Source: Gonatopus flavifemur
Taxonomy: Eukaryota > Arthropoda > Insecta > Hymenoptera > Dryinidae
Length of the DNA: 64,000 nucleotides
Assembly (NCBI GenBank): GCA_018340375.1
Contig: JAFFJZ010000014.1
Span: 6,138,001-6,202,000 of the forward strand
Reading direction: 5' to 3'
Shown: in pieces, positions 34,041-45,579 of the stretch
Numbering within the stretch: the stretch's first letter is position 1
Layout: each line of letters opens with the position of its first letter
Made by a program: the position numbers and the translations under genes
The notes under the pieces: generated by a model
Databases searched by the model: none
The model's input: only the letters and a program-made list of their open reading frames with translations
Told to the model about the DNA's origin: nothing

Positions 34041-34267
34041 CCCAAGTAGCACAACAGGTTAGAAATGCTAAGAAGGTTCTTGGAAGTTCTGAGCATGTTT
34101 TATGAACATTCTTAGAATCTTCGAATGAGACTGTTTTGGATAAGTATATTCTGTGCACGTTCTCAGAACATATTTTTCGAATTCATCCAAAACAGTCTCA
34201 TCCGCATATTCTATGCATGATCACGGAATGAACGCAGAATATTTGAAATATTCTTGTGCTACTTGGG
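34041..34267. mobile_element. MITE with CCCAAGTAGCAC ends
   Basis: 227 bp starting CCCAAGTAGCACAA and ending TTGTGCTACTTGGG. Inner sequence is also partly self-complementary (GAGACTGTTTTGGAT pairs with ATCCAAAACAGTCTC). The duplication is not clear. Confidence 0.8.
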
Positions 34268-34469
34268 GGACTGTAGTGCTGTCTGGGCCTCTGATGAGTT
34301 TGAGTAATGATAGTATGTATTTTTGAACATAAATTATATTGAAAACTTCTATTACCATAAAATTTGTCTGGTCTATTTTATCCTAATTATCATATCCTAA
34401 TTTTTCGGTACGAATGCAAGGGTCCTCTACTGTGAATAAGTTCATTTTTGATAGATAACAAATGAACAA

Positions 34470-34751
34470 CGATCTTAACGACCAATTGTGGATAGGAAAG
34501 CAAACCCTAATCCACTGATAGTTTGGGACTCAATAGGAAATGAGTATCCCCAAATGTGGGCTGTTGCAAGAAGACATCTCTCGATAGTAGCTACTTCAGT
34601 TCCTTGCGAAAGATTGTTCTCCCATGCTGGGCTTATAGCAAATCAATCAAGAAATCGTCTGACGCCGAAACACTTCGATATGTTGTTGTTCCTCAATTCA
34701 CTGGATGAGAACATGTGGTTTGGTACCGATAATTCCATCAGTCATGAATGA
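34470..34751 (+). pseudogene. hAT transposase C-terminal (dimerisation) fragment
   Basis: Reads VDRKANPNPLIVWD, then ARRHLSIVATSVPCERLFS, RNRLTPKHFDMLLFLNS. This is the conserved hAT C-terminal dimerisation region (pattern 'ATSVPSER.FS.AG...RNRL'). The catalytic core and BED finger are missing. It is followed by a short 3' region and a hAT-like terminus at 35,045, so it is the 3' remnant of an element. Confidence 0.88.
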
Positions 34752-34822
34752 GAATAAAAATTCTGGAGATCAAGATTTGTGTGATAATTTATATTTCCTC
34801 AACAGCACAATAGTTTTAAAAC

Positions 34823-34862
<40 letters not shown>

Positions 34863-35045
34863 TTAATAATGAATAAATTGTATTTTGAATGCACTATTCT
34901 AGGGTCACCACATTTTTATATGGAAAATCGATTGGAATCGGAGAAAATCGATTTTTTCTGTCGATTAATCGATTTTTAAAATCGGCCCAAGTAGAAATCG
35001 ATCGATTTTCAAAAATCGATCTTTTATACAAATTTTCCATCCCTA
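34752..35045 (+). mobile_element. hAT 3' terminus with ATCGATTTT repeats
   Basis: A GA microsatellite (34,826-34,861) is followed by clustered ATCGATTTT palindromic words and the end CCATCCCTA. The same words and TAGGGATGG begin the solo end at 24,677. Confidence 0.7.
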
Positions 35046-35279
35046 GTTTCTAACAATTCTGAATCCAAGTGAATTTTGTTAATCATTCCTGTGATTTAAC
35101 AACTCAATCATATCAGATGTTGACAATCGAGCGCTTATATTAACTTCACACACATTTCATCCAAAATTCATGTATAATTTATGCACGTTCATTTCCTTAC
35201 ATGAAATATGCATGATTTATGCATCAATTATGCATAGAAACTTATGTATAAACTATGAATATGTTTTCTACGTGGGATG

Positions 35280-35847
35280 TGTCACAGTATCTTCGTATTC
35301 TCATAAAAATTCGTTCCAATGAACGATTTAAACTTGAACATCAAAGTTCCATGGTATCCGGATGATATAAACATATGGAAGACATGATTTCAAAAGATTG
35401 TGTAGATTTTTGAAGGTGTTGTTCCGAATTTCTCAATCGACTTGGATGAAAACTATATGATACCACTACGGAAACATCACTAAAGTGTGGTATGGATTTC
35501 ATTAGAATCGGATAATAAGCAACGGAGATATGCACAGTTGCAACCTTACAATTCCCGAGCACATTTTTCTTCACTAATATCGTTGCTGTAGATGAATAAT
35601 GTCAACGCTTTAAGGGCCACTATCGACTCCACATATCACTGTGGTAAGAATTTCATAATGATGGGATAATATAAATGGAGGGCATCCACGTTTGCAATTC
35701 CTCCGTAGGGCTCCATACATACGAACAGACAGACGCAGAGTCAGAATTTCCTCCAGACCTCAAAGAAACACTTTGGTATGAAAAAATTTCAACCTGAGGA
35801 CAAAAAATTTGTCTGTCCCCGGAAATTTTCACAAAGCTTCCTCCGAA
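35280..35847. repeat. Dispersed repeat ('cggagatatgca' family), copy 1
   Basis: Contains TCGGATGATA or TCGGATAATA, GGAGATATGCAC, ACAGACAGAC and a TTTGGTNNGA motif in an order also found at 48,340-49,560 and 53,160-54,310. No coding content is apparent. Nature unknown. Confidence 0.5.
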
Positions 35848-36254
35848 CCCGGGAAAAAATGATTCATATATGGTCGTATATGAGCGTATATGAATCATAT
35901 ATGAATCATATATGAACATATATGAAATACATATGAACATATATAAATATATATGACATCATATATGGATTTTGGCCATATATGATCATGTATGAATGAG
36001 ACTGTATATGGCCATATGTGATCATGTTCAATCATACATTATCATATACATCCATATATGGAAAAAAATGTCACAATTTCACATGGAATGTGATGAAAAA
36101 CCAAAGGAGAGAGAAATGAGATCAATGCTGATAGATTCCTCACTTTCATATATGACCATATATGAACATATACGGCCAAAATCCATATATGCTCATATAT
36201 GAATGCATATATGAATCCATATATGGGTTCATATATGGAATTTTTTTTCCCGGG
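35848..36254. mobile_element. CATATATG-rich MITE, copy B
   Basis: Bounded by CCCGGGAAAAAATGATTC and ATTTTTTTTCCCGGG. The unique core is in the opposite orientation to copies A and C. Palindromic CATATATG words fill the rest. Confidence 0.88.
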
Positions 36255-36552
36255 AACAAAGAAGCATTATCATTCCACGTTGAGCGTAGAATTGATTTTT
36301 GTGATAGGGAATAGTGATCTCAAAGAGGACCGATCTTCTTCTATATACAATTCATACACTGAGAAAAAACTATCGCTGATTGTTAATTCACTATGAATTC
36401 GGAAGTGGTGTCTTTGTCAGAAACGTATAACATTTATTATGAAGTAGGACCATTTATTATCAACACATGTGAATTATCATGGAAGTTTCACCTAATCCAA
36501 TATGACTTGATCATATACTGATGCAAATTTTTCGTCTGAAGAGAATACATAT

Positions 36553-36705
36553 GAAGGGCCACGGGGAAAAACGATCATAGTCCATTCTTTCACAAAACTC
36601 AGTTTTTCATGAAAACCGGTTTTCATAAGAATGAGCTACCGGTTTTCATAAAAAACTGAGTTTGTGAAAAAAATAGACTATGATCGTTTTTCCCCGTGGC
36701 CCTTC
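36553..36705. mobile_element. Perfect-ended hairpin MITE inside the left TIR
   Basis: 153 bp, starting GAAGGGCCACGGGGAAAAAC and ending with its complement. The surrounding TIR reads ACATAT before and ATATTACTG after, whereas the right TIR shows uninterrupted ACATATTACT, so ATAT appears duplicated. The right TIR serves as the empty-site reference. Confidence 0.88.
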
Positions 36706-36722
36706 ATATTACTGTGATGTGC

Positions 36723-38180
36723 CTACCCAGTTTGTTGCCAAATTTGATATTCTACTCTCTCAATGTACTGGTCTGTAAGATTCGATTGAAGAAAATCCTT
36801 GAAATTGTCTATTCCAGGACACGCTAAACACTTGTCCAGATAGCATTCAGAAGTAGGATTATCAAATACAAGCATTTTAATATCATCATGGTGAGAAGTC
36901 ATGGGGAAATCTGTCGCAGACGTTAGTTTTTGTAAACTTATGGCATTTAGCATTAAATTCACGTTTTCATGATAAACACACACGCATACGGTATGAGTTC
37001 TAGAAGCTCCAGCGAGTACACAATTGAGAGGTCTCAGCTGTGAAAATTTCGATAAGCTCACATCAACTGTAGGATTCTTCAATTTGAATGAAGAATATAA
37101 TTCGGCAAGATTGCATAAAATCAATCTTTTTTGAACATGTTCACGCGTTTCATCATTAGTTTTGATCGGAACATAATCCTTCATGCCTGGCAATATCCGG
37201 TTATTTTCATCATCCAAGTAAAATGCTATGATGGAATTTTCAATCTCGCAAGATAACCTTCGTCCTCTCTTTGGATTTGGTGATGTTAGAATCTCGTTTT
37301 CAGCTACCAACTGTATGGCTTTCCTAGCTTGACGTTCCGAAGCGTTGAATTCAGTAGCCAATGTCCTTCATCCCCATGATTTTGGAGCAAGGGTTAGAAG
37401 CAAAATCGTTTCTGAGTAACTGGAAGCCTGTTTGAATTTTTCTTTGATTTGATCGAGAACTTCAATACCTGATTCATGATGTTTTATTTGACACTTTCGA
37501 TTTAAATTCTCAGACATTTTTGTTGATGGAACGGAAGAATCTTCTTCATTTATATCAAAAGTTTCCTCCTCGTTAATTTCAAAGTGTGGGACATCATCCT
37601 CTTCTTCGAATGATGTTTGATCCTAAGAGATAATAGAAATTTCTCAATTATCCCAGTTTTCTCCTCATTAGAACATTTTGGGGCTGCACTGAGAAGAATA
37701 AATAGTGCACTCAACTACGCACGACAGTTGGATACGTTCAAATGCAATACTTCTTTGATTCAATTAGATTTGTAGTTGACTCAACTACGAATACTTGAAT
37801 GAACCTTGAATTCAACTTGAATTGACGAAGGATTGTATTTGAACGTATCCAACTGTCGTGCGTAGTTGCCTCCATTATCTTTTTTCTCAATTATACTGTG
37901 TCCTTTTTTGATGAATCGAATAATAAAGCGGAACAACCTCAAGTGAATTATTCTCGCATGTATCCATCTGAACAGATTGCACATCGTACAAAGGTGACAT
38001 TGAAGATAGAACAGTCATGTCTTCCCTGCATCTACTACATATTCGGGTATCAGAGGGTAGATGATGATATTCTTCTCTCAGATTTGAAGATAAGGTTCGA
38101 AGATCTGAAGATTTTTTGTGACAGGGATATTGAAAGGGATTGAAACAACGATCACCTGAACTCCTTCGTTTCATTGTGTT
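36723..38180 (-). pseudogene. Family Q protein, N-terminal half (uncharacterised)
   Basis: Exon 1 (about 38,180 down to about 37,895) starts MKRRSSGDRC and has a Cys/His pattern FNPFQYPCH ... ICSRCREDM. Exon 2 starts at 37,624 after the acceptor TTATCTCTTAG, is acidic at first, then reads IKEKFKQ, TLAPKSWG, EFNASERQARKAIQLV (probable DNA-binding helices), RILPGMKDYVPIK, VQKRLILCNL, FSQLRPLNCVLAG, SRTHTVCVCVYHENV and ERVEYQIWQQ. One TGA (about 37,369-37,371) interrupts exon 2 and the frame ends at the internal deletion. I recall related proteins as many-copy invertebrate ORFs that continue further at the C-terminus, but no function. The element around it suggests a transposase. Confidence 0.78.
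37687..37892. mobile_element. CACTGAG-type MITE in the family Q intron
   Basis: Starts CACTGAGAAGAATAAATAG; the right end TTTTTTCTCAATT is a decayed copy of the same terminus. Arms include CAACTACGCACGACAGTTGG and its exact complement about 120 bp away. Confidence 0.75.
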
Positions 38181-38239
38181 ATTGAATGCAGGAAAAAGTC
38201 CTTCCTCAATAGAATAATTCAGCAGAAAATCAATCACAA

Positions 38240-39769
38240 AAACTTCATAAACAAGAAAGTTTCACTGATTTGATATTTATCTCTGTACATTCAAAACGAC
38301 ACAAAACCGTTGATGAGTTCAGATTGGAGAGAATGAGGTTGGTTAGGTTACAAATAAAGAAGAATCAGGTTGCCCTGGAAACATCCACAGTCACTATTCA
38401 ATTGAAGCTTCAGGGCAGAAGTTTATATGATTGATAAGAATGAATTCAAATCCTCAGTGAATTAGAATCAGAGAATAACATCAAGAATCAGAGGATATTT
38501 GATTCCTGGAAGTGATTTTCACTGATAATGATACAGAAAATCACGGCAGAATGAATTATTCATTAGCATAAAATATTATTACACAATGTTGGCGTAGTGT
38601 TGTATTTATACACGATGCTAACGGTTGGACGTGTGAGGTCTGAGCACTTAAACCCCTCTGTAATTTCGAGGAATCTTCTTATCTCATTTTTTAATCTGTA
38701 TGATTTTGAAGCTGAAGAATCAAGCTTTCGATTTATCAAGGTTTCATCAGTATCAAAAGGGGCGCAGTGACCGAAAAATGCAAAAATACTTTTAAAAATC
38801 GAATTTCTATGTGAAATATTCCTTCTGCATGAATGAAAGTATTTTTATCGTAAAATTCAGAAAAAATCCTAACAATATCAATAATGACATATTTCCATTG
38901 AATGGAATCAATGAGGATGATGATTTTTCGAAAGAACGCAGATCAAAAAAATCTTGAAAATTTAAATCCCTGTACCACGAAAACCTGACTTCCTAGAAAC
39001 CTGGTGTTAACACAATTTGAAGAGGGTCACTGGTACAACAAATTCATGGAATTTCATCAACATTGATGAGATCGAAATTTTCAGGTGGGAACACTTGGCG
39101 AATTTTACCCCATATATATTATTACATCTCACTTTTGATTTGGATTAACTTACATTTATGACTACAAACCGATGATATGACCATGAGAATGTATATCATT
39201 CAGACAAGAAAGCGTGCATTAACTATTAGGCTAATGAATCTTCCTGTTATCCTTTCTACATTTACATCACATCAAAATCATCTGGGTATGCGATATATTT
39301 AATACTAAGGAATATTTATTGAGTCTAGATTCAAAAAATTGTTATATTTGTCACGAAGTTATTATATATTGGATGTGAATATTCCTTTCTTTCAGTATCA
39401 ATAATTATACACTAATTAATTTTATTTTCTGATCGTGCATAAACAATATTTGTACAATTTTTGTTGATCACATTTTCAAAGCTTGTAAAATATTTCGTGT
39501 ACAATTTCTATGTCAATCAATTAAACGTGCACAAATAATCATTGCATAAAATATTATGTGTTGGACAAAAATTATTAGTGTGAATACTTTTGGGTTTTTT
39601 TTTTCGTGTACAATTAATACGTGTATGATTCTTACGTGCATAAATCACACCCTGTCCAATAAATGAGACTTGTAAATTCAAGGAATAATATATTTCTTGT
39701 TCATCACTGAGATCGTGGTACTTTGATGATACGATTCATTCAGTTGTCCTCATTGATTTCAGATATATT
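38240..39769. other. Interior of the 3.6 kb transposon upstream of family Q
   Basis: AT-rich; no further protein motif recognised. Confidence 0.45.
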
Positions 39770-40293
39770 TTATAGTAATATGTATTTTCTTGAGACAAAA
39801 AAATTTGCATTATCATATGATCAAGTTATATTGGATTGGGTGAAACTTCCATGATAATTTACGTGCGTTGATAATAAGTGGTCCGACTCCATAATAAATC
39901 TCATACGTTTCTGACAAAGATACCACTTCCGATTTCATAGTTAATTGACAATTAGCAATAGTTTTTTCTCAGTGTAAGGAATTCCATAAAATTTTCATCG
40001 ATATTCCATGGAAATCTAAGGATAATAAATATTTTGTCCACGTAAAACGGATCGATTCTATTCGACACCACTAATACAGAGAGTTGAAGTGGAAGGAACA
40101 GGAGAGTTGGGGCTATAACGTGACTCAATGTGATCTTATATAAAATTTGACACAAATTGGGATAAAATTTATCTGTATAGAAACTTGATGAAATATATAT
40201 GTATAATCACATAGCCCTAGCCTCAAGGAATAGTATATTTGTACATGAAATGCATGAAACATGTATAATATTATTTATAAGATGAATACTATA

Positions 40294-41223
40294 TGAGGGG
40301 GGTCCATTTGAAGTGATATAGTCAAATATGTCGGAAACTAGTGGAGATGGAAAAAAATGTTCCAGACAAAAAGTTTAGGGTTTTAAAGGGGAAGTATGAT
40401 GCTGACCTTGAAAAATCCCTCAGAGGTCATTTGAAGGTCATTTAGGGGTCAAGATGGTTTTTTTTAATAGGACCCCCATTTTCTTATCATGGCATGGGAA
40501 AGCTGGTTTCAAACCCTTCACGGAACACTGGTCATGGACCCCTTTCCGCCCATTGGGGTGCAAAGTATGGACCGTCGAAGTTATTGATGAACTACGCTTA
40601 GCGCTACCCAGGAACAACGACGTGGACGTGGTAGTTCTCTGTTCCCTTCGGAGTGCTTGATTATCGTGAGTCCCCTTGCCTCCCACATGAGGGGTGCTTG
40701 ATGCTGTTACTGATGGAGACTGGGATTATGTATCCAGACAGAGGGGGGTAACTTCGAGAAATTATTGTAACAGCATCAAGCACCCCTCATGTGAGAGGCA
40801 AGGGGACTCACAATAATCAAGCACCCCACATGTGAGAGGCAAGGGGACTCACAATAATCAAGCACTCCGGAGGGAACAGAGAACTACCGCGTCCACGTCG
40901 TTGTTCCTGGGTAGCGCTAAGCGTAGTTCATCAATAACTTCGACGGTCCATACTTTGCACCCCAATGGGCGGAAAGGGGTCCATGAACAGTGTTCCGTGA
41001 AGGGTTTGAAACCAGCTTTCCCATGCCATGATAAAAAAATGGGGGTCCTATTAAAAAAAACCATCTTGACCCCTAAATGACCTTCAAATGACCTCTGAGG
41101 GATTTTTCAAGGTCGGCATCATACTTCCCCCTTGGAACCCTAAACTTTTTATCCGGAACATTTTTTTCCATTTCCACTAGTTTCCGAGATATTTGAGTAT
41201 ATCACTTCAAATGGACCACCCTG
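40294..41223. mobile_element. 930 bp foldback related to the DD41D element
   Basis: Arms of about 420 bp are nearly identical inverted copies around a short centre near 40,740. The right end reads CCATTTGAA-type complement then ACCACCCTG and TA; the left end has lost exact spacing. Ends and inner motifs (tagggtt, aagggg, tgaccttgaa, the AGGTCA trio at 40,424, 40,435 and 40,446) run parallel to the DD41D TIR at 28,717. It has no transposase, so it is probably a dependent of that group. Confidence 0.85.
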
Positions 41224-41251
41224 TATATGTTATACATATATTATATATATA

Positions 41252-41818
41252 CTGGGTGATTCAAAATTGCCATACACTTTCCTGAGAGCAGATTGTTTAT
41301 GAAACTCTGAAAAGATTTTGGTCCGAACTATTCAGATCTGATCCTTAGATCCGGAGATATGAGCAATTTTCAATTTTTTTGAAAATCCAAATACTTCGGA
41401 AGTACCATATTTATGACTTTTGAATCCAGCACCATTCACTGAGTCAGATCATGGGGTATCCCTGGAAAAAAATAAATCTCATTCAGCTCCCTTCGTTGTG
41501 GAGTTATAGCGGTTGGAATTTTTTGCATTCCAGTCAATCAGAATTCAACAAGTTTAAATTGCTATAACTCCACAACGAAGGAAGCTAAATGAGATCTATT
41601 TTTTTCCAGGGATACCCCGTGATCAGACTTAGAGAATAGTGTTGGATTCAAAAGTCAGAAATATGGTACTCCCAGGTTATTTGGAATTTTCCAAAAATCG
41701 AAAAATGCTCATATCACCGGACCAAAGATCAGATCTGAATATTCCTGACCAAAATCTCTTTAGAATCTCATCAAGAATCTGCTCTCAGAAAAGTGTACGG
41801 CAATTTTGAATCACCCAG
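41252..41818. mobile_element. 567 bp foldback with CTGGGTGATTCAAAATTGCC ends
   Basis: TA duplicated at 41,250-41,251 and 41,819-41,820. Arms of about 260 bp, about 85% identical. A similar end (CTGGGTGATCAG) follows the minisatellite at 22,395 with no partner. Confidence 0.9.
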
Positions 41819-42157
41819 TATATATACATATTATCACATCATATAATGATTTTCGTTCTCATAGTATTTTTGTGCTTTTTCATTACAAAGTCCATTCTGT
41901 TACATGAAGACTTATGTTAGCAAAAAAACCTTCAGAATTATAAATCATTCATACATAATGTGAATTTATTTCTATATAGGTTATATATAATAATTCTATA
42001 AAAATTACATGTAGTTGGAAAAATTTTCTGAGTAGGCACTTCCTTTTAGAGAACATAGTGGTTCACAGGCTCAACAAGAACCTCTATTCCCATGTTGATT
42101 GCAATTGAAAAAAAAAAATTATCCAAATCAGATGAAAATTGAGTTTTACGCTGATTC

Positions 42158-42804
42158 CACAGGCCTACAAAATTGAACTTTTTGTTTGGTGCAACAACTG
42201 TATCATACTTTTCCGAAGTATTTTGTCGCGCTGAATCCGAATCTGGCTTCAAAATTGCGTTATTACGTGTGGTTTTTGAGATATTTTAACGTCAAAGTGT
42301 GAAAAACACCGTTTTTCGACATATTTGAGATTACGTGACGTCAGAATGTAATTTTTTCTCATGAAACTAGTAGATGCACCTCAAAATATAATCCATCCCC
42401 TTCCGAATGCCGTTGAGTTTGCTCGAATATCTTTTTTTTTACTGTGACACGACAATTTGAAATTTGTGTGTTCATGGATTTAGTGAATAGGTGAAATAAT
42501 ACAATTTTCAAACTGTCGTATCTCAGAGAAAAAAAAAGATATTTGAACAAACCTAATCGCATTTGGAAGAGAATGACTCATATTTTGAGATAATTTGAAG
42601 AATAATTTGATAAAATGTTGTTAACGTGTGGAATAATTGAATAAAACGTTTCAAAATCGTGCATTTTCATTTTATTTTACACCTGCGATTTCTTGAAAAC
42701 TACACGTGGCATTAAAAAAATAAGTATATTTCCAGAGTCAGGGTATCGAATATACTCACAATCTGCTTTAGTTTTAGCGGCACCAAAATCATTGTAGACC
42801 TGTG
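42158..42804 (+). mobile_element. 647 bp CACAGG-ended element, copy 1
   Basis: Starts CACAGGCCTACAAAATTG; the right end complement is CACAGGTCTACAATGATT. TTC is duplicated at 42,155-42,157 and 42,805-42,807. The same length and almost the same sequence as 49,718-50,364 in inverse orientation. It encodes nothing recognisable. Confidence 0.9.
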
Positions 42805-42807
42805 TTC

Positions 42808-43380
42808 TTGTCCATAAGTGCACAAAAATTTTCACATAATTAATATAGGATACTTGCATGGATGTTGTGTGGTTCATGAATGAAATTGGGCTTGCATGGG
42901 AGTGATCCAAATCGTTCAACAGCATCCATTTTTTTGTGAAAAAAGTATCCAAATTTGATAGATTTTCATAAAATGGTAATAAATATTATATGTTTATCAT
43001 CTTTATATACGAAAATTATATTGGAGACGTTTAGTAATGGCTCAAGAGGAAAGGTTTAATTCTTGTATAAAATGTATCACGTTTCTGAATCCTATCAAGA
43101 TAAGATCTAAGTTCTTTTTCATTTGAGGAGCTCTTTATTCATTTCATGTATATATGTTCCATTATAATGTTCACGGACGAGACTTATTGTCTACTCCAAA
43201 TATTCTTGATCCAAAAATATAATTACCAGAATCTATCAATAACACAAGTGTCCGAGCCATTAATTTCAATCAATAACTATATTTATTGATAGTGAAATAT
43301 GAAAACACAAAGCATTGTTAATCATTTGTCTTGCTATGCGCGTAACTTATATATAAGCACAAAACATATAACGGGTGCTT
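42808..43380. other. No gene seen
   Basis: AT-rich spacer. Confidence 0.4.
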
Positions 43381-43579
43381 TTGGAATACGGACCTGTGTA
43401 GGAAAATTGGAAGGAGAGGAATTTCAGCCAATGGCGATGCGATTCGGCGAAAAGCCCGGTGAACTGGCGCATCGAAGGACAGCCTTAAACTCAAAAGGAG
43501 TTCGACACTCGCACGTGGTCCGTCATTCGTGTCGGTTGTGTTTGCACGTAGCATACATACATATATATGTATATATATG

Positions 43580-43618
<39 letters not shown>

Positions 43619-44032
43619 TTGTACATTTGAATTTCAATAATTTTTTTAAATTAAACTTCACGTACGTGTTGTCGATGATAAGTTCACGTTTGCAGCAATT
43701 GCGTTTAACAAGAAGTGATCGCTTGTGCTTTTTTTTTCCAAATCACGCGGATAACTGTTGTTGAAAGAGTAAAAATAGAGAAAAAGGTGTCTGGCTTGTT
43801 CAATAAGTTATTATTTAAGTATACACAAATATATCTCAACGATTTAATTCCTTTATATAAATATACATATATGAACACGTATATTTATTTATATACATTT
43901 ATGTGTGTATATATATATATATATACATAGAGAAATAGTTATTGAATTCGTTAAGTGGATCAAATACTTTGGATTACCTCAAGAGATTATTACGAATACC
44001 CATCACGTCGTGAGTGTTTTTTAGAGGTGAGT
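43380..44032 (+). promoter_or_regulatory. Possible promoter / non-coding first exon
   Basis: 43,380-43,560 is markedly richer in G+C than its surroundings and is followed by TA-rich microsatellites (43,560-43,615; 43,900-43,925). A consensus-like 5' splice site, AGAG|GTGAGT, lies at about 44,028-44,037. Together this looks like a TSS with a long 5' UTR exon, but there is no coding start and no downstream exon in the window. Confidence 0.22.
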
Positions 44033-44138
44033 AAACTACATTGTATTCACTCTAACAGTGAATAATATTACAACTTGGGTTGAATTGATAATAATTCAAA
44101 GAATGATCCGTCTAAAAATTCGAAGGAAATTTCTTTCC

Positions 44139-44400
44139 TGAGTCGGGAAATTTGGACGATTTTTGTCCTCATATTTCGTTTTCAGACTCATTTTGTCTCG
44201 ATTGTTGATAAATGTGGACAAAAACAGTACTTTTTCTGAATTTTAGTCAGAATTTCTGCTCAATCACTTTCATTTGTTGGATGAGAAATTCAGACTGAAA
44301 TCATGAGGGAGTAGCGTTTGTGTCCACATTATTCAACAAACAGGACAAAATTAGTCTAAAAACTAAATATAAGGACAAAAGCCGTTCAAATTTTTCGACC
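44139..44400. mobile_element. Hairpin element
   Basis: GGGAAATTTGGACGATTTTT with TCCTCATATTTCG at the left pairs with the complement of CGAAATATAAGGACAAAA-like sequence at the right; a second block, TGTGGACAAAAACAGT, pairs with GTGTCCACA. About 260 bp, non-coding. Confidence 0.6.
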
Positions 44401-44809
44401 CGGGTTCCATGTTCGAGTAAAACATTTGGAAACATAGAATTCTCTGAAGAACGTTGGAAATAGAATAGGGCATTTCTAGTAATTAATACATAATTCCTCT
44501 TACCTGAGGAATGAAGATATCAGGTAGTCAAAATATAGAGATGAATGGATTACAAGCATTCTTGATCCATCGCTCATCTTTTGAAAATAATCATTCAATT
44601 GAGATTCCAATCAAAAGACGAGATCAGATACATATTTCTATTATCCATGACACAATTCATGCTATTGTTTGAAACACTGAATCACACGTATTCAATTCCA
44701 AATGAGAGAAATGTTAGGAACACACATTTATTCTCTCACCATTTTGACAGTGAAAATAAATAATGGTGTGTGTATTGTTCAGAGCATATCCGGTGGATTA
44801 CAAAAAGTA

Positions 44810-45060
44810 CACTGTAAAAAATTTCTATGGGAAACTTCACATAAATGTTCGGAAATAATTACCACATACATGCGTTAGGAATTTTCCACATTTCACCGGG
44901 AATGGACTGGAAAAGAATGGTAAAAAACCCATAAGATTTGGAATTTTTAATTAAATTTATGGGAAATTTCTTATACGTATACCGGAAATTGATTTCCTAT
45001 CCCATGATCGGAATGTTTTGGTTGCTGCTTATGGGAAATTTCCGATTGTTTTTCAGGGTG
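44810..45060. mobile_element. CACTG MITE with repeated ATGGGAAATTTCC words
   Basis: Starts CACTGTAAAAAATTTC, ends GTTTTTCAGGGTG, TA at 44,808-44,809 and 45,061-45,062. Inside, ATGGGAAATTTC and its complement recur at least five times. Confidence 0.78.
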
Positions 45061-45460
45061 TATCTTCCCACATGAATGTTTACATTTTTGAATAGTAATT
45101 GCATATAAACGATATGAAACTATTTTGAACGACAGAATTCTGTACAGTTTTTGTATCATTTAATTTTCTACGCAAAAATTTTGGATGAGAGAATACTTTT
45201 TTGATCCATTGTACATGCGCATCTTGAGAATGTTCATTCCACTCTTCAAACAAACTCTCCACCACAAGATCACTCATCCCACTTTTATCTAGATTGATGA
45301 AATTATAACAACTAATGGACTCGATTTTCGTAAATCATCTGAGATCGTGATAAAAAATGATGGGTATTTTTACATTTCGCGTAACTTTTACTTTTTGCTG
45401 ATGTCATGATATCAGTGGAAACCAATCGTATTTTTATCGAAAACCCTGTATGCAGAATAT

Positions 45461-45579
45461 ATCCCTTGTGGAATAATTTGGAATAATTCTCTAAAAAACT
45501 CTTCAAAAGTCTGATACAGATTTCTGAAGACTTTTAAAGAGTTCTTCAGAGGATTATTCCGAATTATTCCACAAGGGAT
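45461..45579. mobile_element. 119 bp hairpin
   Basis: ATCCCTTGTGGAATAATT at the left and its complement at the right, with self-complementary interior (AACTCTTCAAAAGTCT / AGACTTTTAAAGAGTT). Confidence 0.8.

Larger units (their letters stand above)
36357..39974 (-). mobile_element. 3.6 kb transposon with CACTGAGAAAAA ends carrying family Q
   Basis: TA duplications at 36,355-36,356 and 39,975-39,976. TIRs of about 200 bp (36,357-36,552 and about 39,770-39,974) are roughly 85-88% identical. Inside lie family Q exons on the minus strand, two nested hairpin MITEs, and about 1.5 kb of AT-rich sequence upstream of the gene. The 3' part of the family Q gene is missing where the left TIR begins, so the copy has an internal deletion. 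The outermost ~14 bp match at least six MITEs in this window. Confidence 0.92.

Noticed and set aside
24677..35045. One giant hAT element with nested insertions, using the TAGGGATGG ends at both coordinates
   Set aside because: The 8 bp outside the two ends do not match (GTCAACAG versus GTTTCTAA), so they are treated as separate remnants.
40438..41080. Mirror-image ~82-codon frames
   Set aside because: They are duplicated by the arms of the 0.9 kb foldback and match no protein.
43299..43640. 113-codon frame
   Set aside because: Runs into a TA microsatellite and has no motif; at most the region is an untranslated exon.
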